64,000 nucleotides of DNA, from contig NZ_CP132359.1 in the NCBI RefSeq assembly GCF_030758975.1, positions 496,001 through 560,000 of the forward strand. Direction: 5' to 3'. The stretch is from Bosea beijingensis. Lineage in GTDB: Bacteria; Pseudomonadota; Alphaproteobacteria; Rhizobiales; Beijerinckiaceae. The notes under the pieces are model-generated. The model saw only the letters and a program-made list of their open reading frames with translations, was not told where the DNA came from and did not search any database. Both the position numbers and the translations under genes were made by a program. Numbering within the stretch: the stretch's first letter is position 1; each line of letters opens with the position of its first letter. Positions 8,959-17,374 of the stretch are shown here, in pieces.

Positions 8959-10476
8959 ATGGAGATCATCGATCACTTCGTGCTCGGCTTCGGCGTCGCG
9001 CTGTCGCTGCAGAACCTTGCCTATTGCTTCCTTGGCGTGCTGCTCGGCACCCTGATCGGCGTGCTGCCGGGCGTCGGCCCGCTGGTGACGATCTCGATGC
9101 TGCTGCCGGTGACCTTCGGCCTGCCGCCAGTCTCCGCCGTCATCATGCTCTCCGGCATCTATTACGGCGCGCAATATGGCGGCTCGACCACGGCGATCCT
9201 GGTCAACCTGCCGGGCGAGACCTCGTCGGCCGTCACCTGCCTAGACGGCTACCAGATGGCGCGTCGTGGCCGGGCCGGCGCCGCTCTTGCGATTGCCGCG
9301 CTCTCCTCCTTCGTTGCCGGCTGCATCGGCACGCTCCTGATCGTCGCGCTCGGCGTGCCGCTCGCCTCCTGGGCCCTGCGCTTCGGTGCCGAGGACTATT
9401 TCGCGCTGATGGTGCTCGGCCTCGTCGCCGCCTCCGTGCTGAGCCATGGCGACATGGTCAAGGCGCTCGCGATGGTCGTGGTCGGCCTGCTGATCGGCCT
9501 CGTCGGCACCGACGTGAACTCGGGTATCGAGCGCTACACCTTCGGCCTGCCCGAGCTCGCCGACGGCATCGGCTTCACCGTGCTCGCCGTCGGCATCTTC
9601 GCGATCTCCGAGGTCGTCATCAACCTGGAGCAGAAGGAGGCGCGCGAGGTCTTCACCAAGAATGTCGGCGGCCTGATGCCACGCTGGGACGACCTGAAGG
9701 CCTCGTTCCTGCCAACCTTGCGCGGCACCGCCATCGGCTCCTTCTTCGGCATCCTGCCCGGCACCGGCCCCTCGATCTCCTCCTTCTCCTCGTACATGCT
9801 GGAGAAGAAGCTGGCGAAGGACCCCTCCCGCTTCGGCCAGGGCGCGATCGAGGGCGTCGCCGCGCCGGAAGCCGCCAACAATGCGGCAGCGCAGACCGCC
9901 TTCATCCCGACGCTGACGCTCGGCATTCCCGGCAGCGCCACCATGGCGCTGATCCTCGGCGCGCTCATCATGAACGGCGTCCAGCCCGGCCCGACCGTGA
10001 TGGCGCGCAATCCCGAGCTATTCTGGGGCGTCATCGCCAGCATGTTCATCGGCAACGCCCTGCTCGTCGCGCTGAACCTGCCGCTGGTCGGTCTCTGGGT
10101 CCGCCTGCTCAGCATCCCCTATCGCTGGCTGTTCCCGGCGATCGTGATGTTCTGCGCGCTCGGCAATTACAGCCTCAACAACAGCGCCATCGACGTCTAT
10201 CTCTGCGCGGCGATCGGCGTGCTCGGCTATGTGCTGGCCAAGCTGAAATGCCCGCCGGCCCCGCTGGTGCTCGGCTATGTGCTCGGCCCGATGATGGAAG
10301 AGAACATCCGCCGGGCGCTGCTTCTGTCGGAAGGCGATCTCTCGATCTTCGTGAAGAGCCCGATCAGCCTGACCTTCCTGATCCTCTCGCTGCTGCTGCT
10401 CGTCAGCATGGCCCTGCCCGCCATCCGCCGCGGCAAGGCCCGCGTCGACCAGGAGGAGGAAGCCGGCGCGACCTGA
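8959..10476 (+). CDS. tctA: Tripartite tricarboxylate transporter large permease subunit TctA
   Basis: This 505-residue polytopic membrane protein has about 11-12 hydrophobic segments. It carries the TctA hallmarks GVLPGVGPLVTISMLLP and YYGAQYGGSTTAILVNLPGE near the N-terminus and GILPGTGPSISSF in the middle, which form the symmetric substrate-binding repeats. It forms the inner-membrane channel for the carboxylate delivered by TctC and is driven by an ion gradient. It directly follows tctB and precedes the RraA-like gene, completing the transporter of this putative catabolic operon. Confidence 0.93.
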   Translation: MEIIDHFVLGFGVALSLQNLAYCFLGVLLGTLIGVLPGVGPLVTISMLLPVTFGLPPVSAVIMLSGIYYGAQYGGSTTAILVNLPGETSSAVTCLDGYQMARRGRAGAALAIAALSSFVAGCIGTLLIVALGVPLASWALRFGAEDYFALMVLGLVAASVLSHGDMVKALAMVVVGLLIGLVGTDVNSGIERYTFGLPELADGIGFTVLAVGIFAISEVVINLEQKEAREVFTKNVGGLMPRWDDLKASFLPTLRGTAIGSFFGILPGTGPSISSFSSYMLEKKLAKDPSRFGQGAIEGVAAPEAANNAAAQTAFIPTLTLGIPGSATMALILGALIMNGVQPGPTVMARNPELFWGVIASMFIGNALLVALNLPLVGLWVRLLSIPYRWLFPAIVMFCALGNYSLNNSAIDVYLCAAIGVLGYVLAKLKCPPAPLVLGYVLGPMMEENIRRALLLSEGDLSIFVKSPISLTFLILSLLLLVSMALPAIRRGKARVDQEEEAGAT

Positions 10477-10561
10477 GCGCGCCGGCGCGTCACTCCCTCG
10501 CAGACCATCATTTCCTCAGCCGCTGCGCTGCCCGGTTCGGCGCGACAACCAAGGACATCCC

Positions 10562-11236
10562 ATGATCGGATTTCGCATCCTCAAGCGCCGCCGCCAGGTC
10601 GCCGCCGACCTCGTCGAGCGCTTCCGCACGGTACCGGTCGCCAATGTCAGCGATTCCATGTCGCGCATGACGGCCGGCGGCGCCTCGCTGCGTCCGCTCC
10701 ACCGCGGCGGCGTGATGGCCGGCCCCGCGCTCACCGTGAAGACGCGCCCTGGCGATAACCTGATGATCCACAAGGCGCTCGACCTTGCTTCTCCCGGCGA
10801 CGTGGTTGTCGTCGATGGCGGCGGTGACCTCACCAATGCGCTGATCGGCGAGTTGATGATCGCCCATGCTCGCACGCGCGGCATCGCCGGCATCGTGCTC
10901 CACGGCGCGGTGCGCGATTCCGCCTGGATTCGCGAGAATGACCTGCCGATCTATGCCGCCGGCATCAGTCATCGCGGCCCCTACAAGGACGGCCCCGGCG
11001 AAATCAACGTCCCGATCGCGATCGAGGGCATGGTGATCGAGCCCGGCGATCTCGTCATCGGCGACGATGACGGCATCCTCTGCGTACCCTTCGATCAGGC
11101 CGAGGCGATCTACGCCGCCGCACACAAGAAGCACGCGATGGAAGAAAAGAAGATGCAGGCCATCGAGCAGGGCAAGGACGATCGTAGCTGGATCGACGCC
11201 ACGCTCGCGCGGCTGGGCTGCGCGATCGAGGCGTGA
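10562..11236 (+). CDS. RraA-family protein, probable 4-hydroxy-4-methyl-2-oxoglutarate aldolase-type enzyme
   Basis: This is a 224-residue RraA-fold protein. The family contains both RraA, an RNase E inhibitor, and class II pyruvate aldolases for 4-hydroxy-4-methyl-2-oxoglutarate and 4-carboxy-4-hydroxy-2-oxoadipate. The aldolase active-site Arg-Asp is present in GAVRDSAWI, and the GDVVVVDG and GDLVIGDDDGI loops are intact. The context after a tricarboxylate transporter and a hydroxyacid dehydrogenase favours the aldolase, which would release pyruvate from a branched hydroxy-oxo acid. The start at 10562 leaves 85 bp after tctA. The same strand and lack of an obvious terminator suggest one operon. 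Confidence 0.8.
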   Translation: MIGFRILKRRRQVAADLVERFRTVPVANVSDSMSRMTAGGASLRPLHRGGVMAGPALTVKTRPGDNLMIHKALDLASPGDVVVVDGGGDLTNALIGELMIAHARTRGIAGIVLHGAVRDSAWIRENDLPIYAAGISHRGPYKDGPGEINVPIAIEGMVIEPGDLVIGDDDGILCVPFDQAEAIYAAAHKKHAMEEKKMQAIEQGKDDRSWIDATLARLGCAIEA

Positions 11237-11470
11237 CGCGGCGCAACTCCACCGAAGCGGCAGGCTGCTGAATGCTATGACACGGCAAGCCCGCCAGCCG
11301 GCGGGCCTCCTCGATGGGAACGCGAATCAGATGGTGTCTTCCGAGCGTCCGGAATCCACCGGATCAGCCCCCGGATTCGCATAACATATTGCGTGTTCTG
11401 CAGAATCGGCACGCTTGCTGCGCCCGAATCCTCGGCTATGCTGAAGCAAAGCAAAACTTTGGGAGGGGTT
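11237..11470. other. Intergenic region before a small ORF
   Basis: No gene was supported here. A 7-bp GC hairpin at 11289-11306 lacks a following T-run and is at best a weak terminator for the tct operon. The stretch from about 11380 to 11460 is less GC-rich than its surroundings and probably holds the promoter for the small ORF that follows. Confidence 0.4.
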
Positions 11471-11557
11471 ATGCTGCTCTGGTCGATGATCGTCTGGCTG
11501 GCTTGCGCCGCAATCTTTCTCGAATTGGTCGAGCGAGCTCCGGCCATCGACAACTAG
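11471..11557 (+). CDS. Putative 28-residue single-span membrane peptide
   Basis: This very short ORF starts with ATG directly after GGGAGGGGTT, a near-perfect Shine-Dalgarno. It encodes 28 residues: a hydrophobic helix (LLWSMIVWLACAAIFLELV) ending in an acidic/basic tail ERAPAIDN. The composition is that of a single transmembrane peptide. It sits alone between the RraA-like gene and the convergent pgm gene, with its own AT-richer upstream region. No family is recognised. The strong ribosome-binding site and transmembrane composition favour a real gene, but the short length keeps this tentative. Confidence 0.5.
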   Translation: MLLWSMIVWLACAAIFLELVERAPAIDN

Positions 11558-11644
11558 AACGTCCTGGAGAACACAGGGCAGGCAGCCCGTCCGCTACGCG
11601 CGACAGGCCGGCGGCGGTCGTCTCCCGCGCCGGCCCTCTGACAT

Positions 11645-13303
11645 TCAGGATGCCCCAGCCGCCGCGAAGGCCTGCCCGACGATCTTGCGCGCGTCCTCCT
11701 GGATCGCGGCGAGATGCGCCTCGTCCCGGAAGCTTTCGGCATAGATCTTGTAGACGTCCTCGGTGCCCGACGGGCGCGCCGCGAACCAGCCATCCGCCGC
11801 CGTGACCTTGACGCCGCCGATCGGGGCGTCGTTGCCCGGAGCCTTGCTCAGGATTGCCGTGATGGGCTGCCCGGCGAGCTCCTTCGTGGCGATCTGCTCG
11901 GCCGACAGGTTCTTCAGGACAGCCTTCTGGCTCGCGCTCGCCGGCGCGTCGACGCGCGCATAGCGGGGTTCGCCGAGTTCCGCGGTGAGCTTGCCGTAGA
12001 GCACGCCGGGATCGCTGCCGGTCTTCGCGGTGATCTCCGCGGCAAGCAGGCCGAGGATGATGCCGTCCTTGTCGGTGGTCCAGGCCGAGCCGTCCATGCG
12101 CAGGAAGGAGGCGCCGGCGCTCTCCTCGCCGGCGAAGCCGAAGCTGCCCGAGATCAGGCCGTCGACGAACCATTTGAAGCCGACCGGCACCTCGACGAGC
12201 TTCCGCCCGAGCTTCGCCGCGGCGCGATCGATGATCGCGCTCGATACCGCCGTCTTGCCGATCGCCGCATCCGCGCGCCAGCCCGGCCGGTTGGCGAAGA
12301 GATAGGCGCTCGCCGTCGCGAGATAGTGGTTCGGGTTCATCAACCCGCTGCTGCGCGTCACGATGCCGTGCCGGTCGGCGTCGGTATCGTTGGCGAAGGC
12401 GACGTCGAAGCGGTCGCGCATGCCGATCAGGCTCGCCATCGCGTAAGGCGACGAGCAGTCCATCCGGATCTTTCCGTCCCAGTCGGCGGTCATGAAGCCG
12501 AAGGCCGGATCAATCTCCTTGCTGACGATCGTCGCGTTCAGCCCGTAGCGGTCGATGATCGGCTGGTAATAGTCGAGCCCTGCCCCCCCGAGCGGATCGA
12601 TACCGATCACGACGCTGGCCCGGCGGATAGCCTCCATATCGACCACGCTGGCGAGGTCCGCGACATAGCCGGCGATGAAGTCGTGCCGGTGGACATGCTC
12701 GCTCTTCAGCGCGCGCTCATAGGGAATCCGCTGGATGCCGGCGAGCTTGTCGACGAGAAAGGCATTCGCCCGTTTCTCGATCCAGCCGGTGGCATCGGTA
12801 TCGGCCGGCCCGCCATGCGGCGGATTGTATTTCAGGCCGCCATCGGCCGGCGGGTTATGCGAGGGCGAGATCACGACGCCGTCGGCGAGCCCCGCCGAGC
12901 GGCCCCGGTTATGCACGATGATGGCGTGGGAGATGACGGGCGTCGGCGTGAAACCGAGCTTCTCGTCGATGATCGTGGCGACGCCGTTGGCGGCGAACAC
13001 TTCCAGCACCGTCTCGAAGGCATTGCGCGAGAGCGCATGCGTGTCGATCCCCAGGAAGAGCGGCCCGTCGATCCCCTGCTCGCGGCGGTAGAGGCAGATC
13101 GCCTGCGCGACGGCCAGGATATGCGCCTCGTTGAACGAGCGCAGCAGGGCCGACCCGCGATGGCCTGAGGTGCCGAAGGCGACCTGCTGCAAACGCTGCG
13201 CAGGATCCGGCTGCTCGTAATAGGCTTTGGTGAGGGCCGCCACGTCGACGAGTTGGCCGGGCTCGAGCCGCTTGCCGGCCAGGGGACTCACGTTATCGCT
13301 CAT
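11645..13303 (-). CDS. pgm: Phosphoglucomutase, alpha-D-glucose-phosphate specific
   Basis: This 552-residue enzyme interconverts glucose 1-phosphate and glucose 6-phosphate, linking glycolysis with glycogen and surface polysaccharide synthesis. The N-terminal substrate motif FGTSGHRGS, the phosphoserine loop VISPSHNPPADGG, the metal loop DTDADRHG and the sugar-binding GEESAGAS are all present. The length fits the E. coli Pgm type (about 546). The start at 13303 matches the family N-terminus; an in-frame ATG at 13339 adds 12 residues with no properly spaced ribosome site. It is monocistronic and converges on the small ORF at 11471. Confidence 0.94.
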   Translation of the reverse strand: MSDNVSPLAGKRLEPGQLVDVAALTKAYYEQPDPAQRLQQVAFGTSGHRGSALLRSFNEAHILAVAQAICLYRREQGIDGPLFLGIDTHALSRNAFETVLEVFAANGVATIIDEKLGFTPTPVISHAIIVHNRGRSAGLADGVVISPSHNPPADGGLKYNPPHGGPADTDATGWIEKRANAFLVDKLAGIQRIPYERALKSEHVHRHDFIAGYVADLASVVDMEAIRRASVVIGIDPLGGAGLDYYQPIIDRYGLNATIVSKEIDPAFGFMTADWDGKIRMDCSSPYAMASLIGMRDRFDVAFANDTDADRHGIVTRSSGLMNPNHYLATASAYLFANRPGWRADAAIGKTAVSSAIIDRAAAKLGRKLVEVPVGFKWFVDGLISGSFGFAGEESAGASFLRMDGSAWTTDKDGIILGLLAAEITAKTGSDPGVLYGKLTAELGEPRYARVDAPASASQKAVLKNLSAEQIATKELAGQPITAILSKAPGNDAPIGGVKVTAADGWFAARPSGTEDVYKIYAESFRDEAHLAAIQEDARKIVGQAFAAAGAS

Positions 13304-13434
13304 GTAGGCTCTCATTCCAGGCAAGTCAGGATGCGACATCCCTTATAGACGCCAGCATGAACAGAGTTGCAACGGAATGCGACAGGTTCGCGGCAGCGCA
13401 AGCAACAGGGCGAAGCCGGCCCACGAGACCAGGA

Positions 13435-14706
13435 TCACGCGCCGGCAGCGCGCTCCTTGGCAGCCCTCTCCTGCATCAGAGCCCGCTCCCTCGCGTTCTG
13501 CGTCAAGGCAACAGCGCTGTCGAAAGCCTCAGCCGCCTCCCGGTGGCGGCCGAGCTTGGCGAGCAGGTCGCCGCGTACGCCCGGCAGCAGATGATAGCGC
13601 CTGAGCGCCGGCTCGTCGGCCAGGGCCTCGACCAGCGCAAGGCCGGCTTCCGGCCCGTCCGCCATGCTGACCGCGACCGCGCGGTTGAGCGCCACGACCG
13701 GCGACGGCGCCACCTGACCGAGCACGGTGTAGAGCGCAACAATCCGCTTCCAGTCCGTCTCTTCGGCCGTCCGGGCGCGGGCATGGCAGGCGGCCAGCGC
13801 CGCCTGGAGCAGATAGGGGCCGGGAGCCACACCGGCGAGCCGCTGTGCCCGCTCCAGCGCCGCAAGGCCGCGCCCGATCAGCAAGCGGTCCCAGCGAGTT
13901 CGGTTCTGGTCGAGCAACAGGATCGGCTCGCCATCCGAACCGATGCGCGCCCGCAGCCGCGAAGCCTGCAATTCCATCAACGCGACGAGGCCATGCACTT
14001 CCGGTTCCTGCGGCGCGCGCGCCGCCAGGATGCGCCCGAGCCGCAGCGCCTCCTCGCACAGGCCCGGCCTGACCCAGTTCTCGCCGGCCGTGGCCGAATA
14101 GCCTTCGTTGAAGATGAGGTAGACGACCTCCAGAACGGAAGCGAGCCGCTCGCCGAGTTCGGCGCCAGCCGGCACCTCATAAGGCACCCTAGCCTCGCTC
14201 AGCGCCTTCTTGGCGCGCACGATGCGCTGCGCCATCGTCGGCTCCGGCACCAGGAAGGCGCGCGCGATCTCGTCGGTGGTCAGGCCACCGAGCAACCGCA
14301 GCGTCAGCGCGATCCGCGCTTCCTTGGGCAGGACAGGGTGGCAGGCGGTGAAGATCAGGCGCAGCAGGTCGTCGCCGACCTCATCGTCGAGCGCCTCGTC
14401 GAGATCCGGCATCGCCGGTCCTTCATTGTCGATATTGCGGCCGATCTCGCCCTGCTTGCGCCGGGCCATGATCTCGTGGCGGGCCGCATCGGTGGCGCGG
14501 TGCTTGGCGACCTGCATCAGCCAGGCCGCCGGATTGCGCGGCACGCCCTCTCCGGGCCACTGCTTCAGCGCCGCGACCAGTGCGTCCTGCGCCAGTTCCT
14601 CGGCCCGGCCGACATCGCGCGTTACCCGCGCGAGCCCCGCGATCAGCCGGGGCGCCTCCATGCGCCAGACTGTCTCGATGGTGCGGTGTGCATCGCTGCC
14701 CGACAT
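13435..14706 (-). CDS. RNA polymerase ECF sigma factor of the ECF42 type (DUF6596 C-terminal domain)
   Basis: This 423-residue protein begins with sigma region 2 (about 5-80; AEELAQDALVAALKQWP and AAWLMQVAKHRATDAAR). Sigma-4 follows (about 130-185; LRLLGGLTTDEIARAFLVPEPTMAQRIVRAK), and then a roughly 220-residue helical TPR-like C-terminal domain. The long C-terminal extension and adjacency to DGPF/YCII genes are the defining traits of ECF42 factors, which have no anti-sigma factor. It is the last gene of an apparent operon with two DGPF genes. A promoter of the expected ECF42 type lies at 15772-15800, suggesting self-activation. Confidence 0.9.
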   Translation of the reverse strand: MSGSDAHRTIETVWRMEAPRLIAGLARVTRDVGRAEELAQDALVAALKQWPGEGVPRNPAAWLMQVAKHRATDAARHEIMARRKQGEIGRNIDNEGPAMPDLDEALDDEVGDDLLRLIFTACHPVLPKEARIALTLRLLGGLTTDEIARAFLVPEPTMAQRIVRAKKALSEARVPYEVPAGAELGERLASVLEVVYLIFNEGYSATAGENWVRPGLCEEALRLGRILAARAPQEPEVHGLVALMELQASRLRARIGSDGEPILLLDQNRTRWDRLLIGRGLAALERAQRLAGVAPGPYLLQAALAACHARARTAEETDWKRIVALYTVLGQVAPSPVVALNRAVAVSMADGPEAGLALVEALADEPALRRYHLLPGVRGDLLAKLGRHREAAEAFDSAVALTQNARERALMQERAAKERAAGA

Positions 14707-14768
14707 GGGAAGCGATACACACCATCAGCCCGTCGGCTGGCAAGGGGCGCAGGCAAGGCGCCTGTCGA

Positions 14769-15194
14769 TCAGCCCTGGCCTTCGGACTCGGCCTTGAGCC
14801 GGTCCCACTGCGCCGCCGTCTCCGGCGTGACGATCTCGCCGAAATCGGCCAGCTCGAACAGCGGGCGGATCTCGATCTCGGACGGGCCGGGCATCGGATT
14901 GGGGCAGCGCTTGACCCAAGCGATCGCCTCGTCGAGCGATGCGCATTCCCAGAGCCAGTAGCCGGCGACGAGCTCCTTGGTCTCGGCGAAGGGCCCGTCG
15001 ACGACGGCGCGCTTGGTGCCGTCGAACTGGACGCGCGCGCCCTTCGCGCTGGGCTGCAGGCCATCGCCGCCCTTCATGATGCCGGCTTTCACCAGCTCCT
15101 CGTTATAGGCCATCATCGCCTCGAGCAGCTCCTGGGTCGGCGGCGCGCCGGCTTCGCTGTCCTTGGTCGCCTTGACCATCACCATGAAACGCAT
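14769..15194 (-). CDS. DGPF/YCII-domain protein, copy 1
   Basis: This 141-residue YCII-fold protein has the namesake motif VVDGPFAETKELVAGYW (about residues 69-85) and a MVMVKATKDSEAG N-terminus. Proteins of this family accompany ECF42 sigma factors; their biochemical role is unknown. The ATG at 15194 is preceded by AAAGGAGAAAACCG. The open frame extends far upstream, but only into the intergenic region and the neighbour. It is the middle gene of the three-gene unit and is closely related to copy 2 at 15278-15700, indicating tandem duplication. Confidence 0.9.
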   Translation of the reverse strand: MRFMVMVKATKDSEAGAPPTQELLEAMMAYNEELVKAGIMKGGDGLQPSAKGARVQFDGTKRAVVDGPFAETKELVAGYWLWECASLDEAIAWVKRCPNPMPGPSEIEIRPLFELADFGEIVTPETAAQWDRLKAESEGQG

Positions 15195-15277
15195 CGGTTT
15201 TCTCCTTTGAGAGGTTGAGAGGGACAGGCGCATCGTCTGCGCCGTCCTTTGAACTGGGCTTGAGGTATCGGACAGGC

Positions 15278-15700
15278 TCAGCCGGAACGCTTCTCGAATT
15301 CGGCGCGCAGGTTGTCCTTCCGTTCGCGCCGCTCCGGCGTCACCAGGTCTCCGAAATCCTCCATCTCGAAGACGGGCCTGAGCTCGATCTCGGTGTTGCC
15401 GTCGAAGGGCGCGCGCTTCAGCCACTCGACCGCCTCGTCGAAGGACTTCACCTGCCAGAGCCAGAAGCCAGCCAGCAGTTCTTTGGTCTCCGCGAAGGGG
15501 CCATCGGTGATCGCCCGCTCGCTGCCCGAGAAGCGCATGCGGATCCCCTTCGATGTCGGATGCAGGCCCTCGGCGGCCAGCAGGACGCCGGCCTTGATCA
15601 GTTCCTCGTTATAGACGCCCATCTTCGCGAAGCCCTCAGGGTCCGGCATCACGCCGGCTTCGCTGTCCTTGCTGGCCTTGACCAGAACCATCACGCGCAT
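15278..15700 (-). CDS. DGPF/YCII-domain protein, copy 2
   Basis: This 140-residue paralogue of the preceding DGPF gene shares the MVKASKDSEAG start, ITDGPFAETKELLAGFW in the middle and the FGDLVTPE ending. The ribosome-binding region and first codons (AAGGAGAAAACCGATGCG) are identical to those of copy 1, as expected after tandem duplication. It is the first gene of the ECF42 operon, about 65 nt downstream of the predicted promoter. Sequence divergence between the two copies is substantial, so the duplication is not recent and the two proteins may form a heteromer or have distinct ligands. Confidence 0.9.
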   Translation of the reverse strand: MRVMVLVKASKDSEAGVMPDPEGFAKMGVYNEELIKAGVLLAAEGLHPTSKGIRMRFSGSERAITDGPFAETKELLAGFWLWQVKSFDEAVEWLKRAPFDGNTEIELRPVFEMEDFGDLVTPERRERKDNLRAEFEKRSG

Positions 15701-15771
15701 CGGTTTTCTCCTTGGGTTTGGGAGAACCGGGCGGCTCCGGCGTCGACCGCCGAAACCCGTTCTCTGACTGC

Positions 15772-15800
15772 ACGTCGAACGGGCGCGACCGGAATCGACA
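15772..15800 (-). promoter_or_regulatory. Predicted ECF42-dependent promoter of the DGPF-sigma operon
   Basis: On the minus strand a TGTCGA (15800-15795) is separated by 17 bp from CGACGT (15777-15772). The TGTCGA -35 element with a CGA-containing -10 element matches the published ECF42 promoter as remembered. It lies about 70 bp before the first DGPF start codon, where an autoregulated promoter would be expected. Confidence 0.6.
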
Positions 15801-15882
15801 GCGCCGGGAATCTTTTTTCGATTTTTTTGCGGAGCCACCCGCGCCCTCATCGGAAAGCCAACGCGGGCGGCTCCGATCCGTT

Positions 15883-17223
15883 TCAGGCGCGGCGCGGCAG
15901 CGCCTCCAGGAAGCGGGCCGGCTCGCCCTGCGACGGGGTCGTCAGCTCACCCTCCCACATCACCTTGAGCCCACGCACGAAGGTGCCGACCGGCCAGCCG
16001 GTAACGGTGACGCCGTCATAGGGCGTCCAGCCGCATTTCGAGGCGCTCCACTCCTTGGTGATCGTCTCGCGGCGCTTGAGATCGACGATGGTGAAATCGG
16101 CATCATAGCCAACCGCGATCCGGCCCTTGCCCTCCAGCCCGAAGATGCGCTGCGGCCCGGCACTGCTGAGATCGACGAAGCGCTCCAGCGTCAGCCGGCC
16201 GGCATTCACATGGTCGAGCATGATCGGCACCAGCGTCTGCACGCCCGGCATGCCGGAATGGCTCGCCGGATAAGGGTGGTGCTTCTCCTCATGGGTATGC
16301 GGCGCATGGTCGGAGCCGAGCACGTCGACGATGCCCTGCTCGACGCCCCACCAGATGCGCTGGCGGTGGCTGTCGTCGCGGATCGGCGGGTTCATCTGGG
16401 CATAGGTGCCGAGCCGCTCGTAGCAATCGGGCGCGACCAGCGTCAGGTGGTTCGGCAGCACCTCGACCGTCGCGACATCCTTGTGATCCTTCAGGAAGAG
16501 CATCTCCTCAGCCGTAGAGATGTGCAGGATATGGACGCGCGCGCCGGTCTCGCGCGCGATCCGCACCAGCCGCTTGGTGCAGGTCAGCGCCACCTCGGGC
16601 GAACGCCAGACCGGATGGCTCGACGGATCGCCCTCGACACGCAGCGGCATGCGCTCACGCAGCATCATCTCGTCTTCGGAATGGAAGGCGGCGCGCCGGC
16701 GCGTGCGCTTCAGGATTTCGGCGACGCCCCTGTCGTCCTCGACCAGGAGGTCGCCTGTGGAGGAGCCCATGAAGACCTTGATGCCGGCCGCACCGGGAAG
16801 CCGCTCCAGTTCCGGCACATCATGGGCGTTCTCATGCGTGCCGCCAACCCAGAAGGCGAAGTCGCAATGCATGCGATGGCGCCCGCGCCGGATCTTGTCG
16901 GCCAGCGCCTCCGGCGTCGTCGTCTGCGGGATCGTGTTCGGCATCTCGAAGACGCAGGTCACGCCGCCCAGCGCGGCCGAACGCGAACCGCTCTCCAGGT
17001 CCTCCTTGTGGTCGAGCCCCGGCTCGCGGAAATGCACCTGCGAGTCGATCACGCCGGGCAGGATGTGGAGGCCGGTGCAATCGACGACCTCTCCGGCCGA
17101 AGCCTGCGAGAGATCGCCCAGAGCCATGATCTTGCCGCCGGTGACGCCGACATCGCGCGCGACGCGGCCGTCCTGGTTCACCACCGTGCCGCCCTTGAGG
17201 ATGACGTCGTAGGTCTGGGGCAT
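15883..17223 (-). CDS. pyrC: Dihydroorotase, class I (amidohydrolase superfamily)
   Basis: This 446-residue amidohydrolase has the metal-binding HFREPG near residue 64 and a likely carbamylated Lys in AGIKVFMGSSTGDL. Further ligands are AFHSEDE and HILHIS, with the catalytic Asp in LGSDHAPHT. These features and the length fit class I dihydroorotases of pyrimidine synthesis (carbamoyl-aspartate to dihydroorotate). Allantoinase and hydantoinase relatives are possible alternatives but less likely given HFREPG and SDHAPH. No other pyrimidine genes are adjacent. The start at 17223 gives the usual family N-terminus (YDVILKGGTVV). Confidence 0.85.
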   Translation of the reverse strand: MPQTYDVILKGGTVVNQDGRVARDVGVTGGKIMALGDLSQASAGEVVDCTGLHILPGVIDSQVHFREPGLDHKEDLESGSRSAALGGVTCVFEMPNTIPQTTTPEALADKIRRGRHRMHCDFAFWVGGTHENAHDVPELERLPGAAGIKVFMGSSTGDLLVEDDRGVAEILKRTRRRAAFHSEDEMMLRERMPLRVEGDPSSHPVWRSPEVALTCTKRLVRIARETGARVHILHISTAEEMLFLKDHKDVATVEVLPNHLTLVAPDCYERLGTYAQMNPPIRDDSHRQRIWWGVEQGIVDVLGSDHAPHTHEEKHHPYPASHSGMPGVQTLVPIMLDHVNAGRLTLERFVDLSSAGPQRIFGLEGKGRIAVGYDADFTIVDLKRRETITKEWSASKCGWTPYDGVTVTGWPVGTFVRGLKVMWEGELTTPSQGEPARFLEALPRRA

Positions 17224-17374
17224 GGCGTGTCTCCGGGAGGTTGAGCAAAGACTGGATGCAGCCTACCTATCGGCCAACGCGCCGTCCCGGAAGCCCAAAC
17301 AGTTTTCGGGTGGCGCCAGTGTCTCCTTTTCGGCTGTCGAGACCTCGACCCGAAACCAGAACTGGAACGGCCTC

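Noticed and set aside
10477..10561. Possible terminator between tctA and the RraA-like gene
   Set aside because: GC-rich self-complementary bases follow the tctA stop, but there is no defined loop or T-run, so an operon boundary cannot be claimed.
13357..14961. Plus-strand 534-codon frame over the sigma factor gene
   Set aside because: Opposite strand of the ECF42 gene, which has clear sigma domains; the plus frame encodes no recognisable domain.
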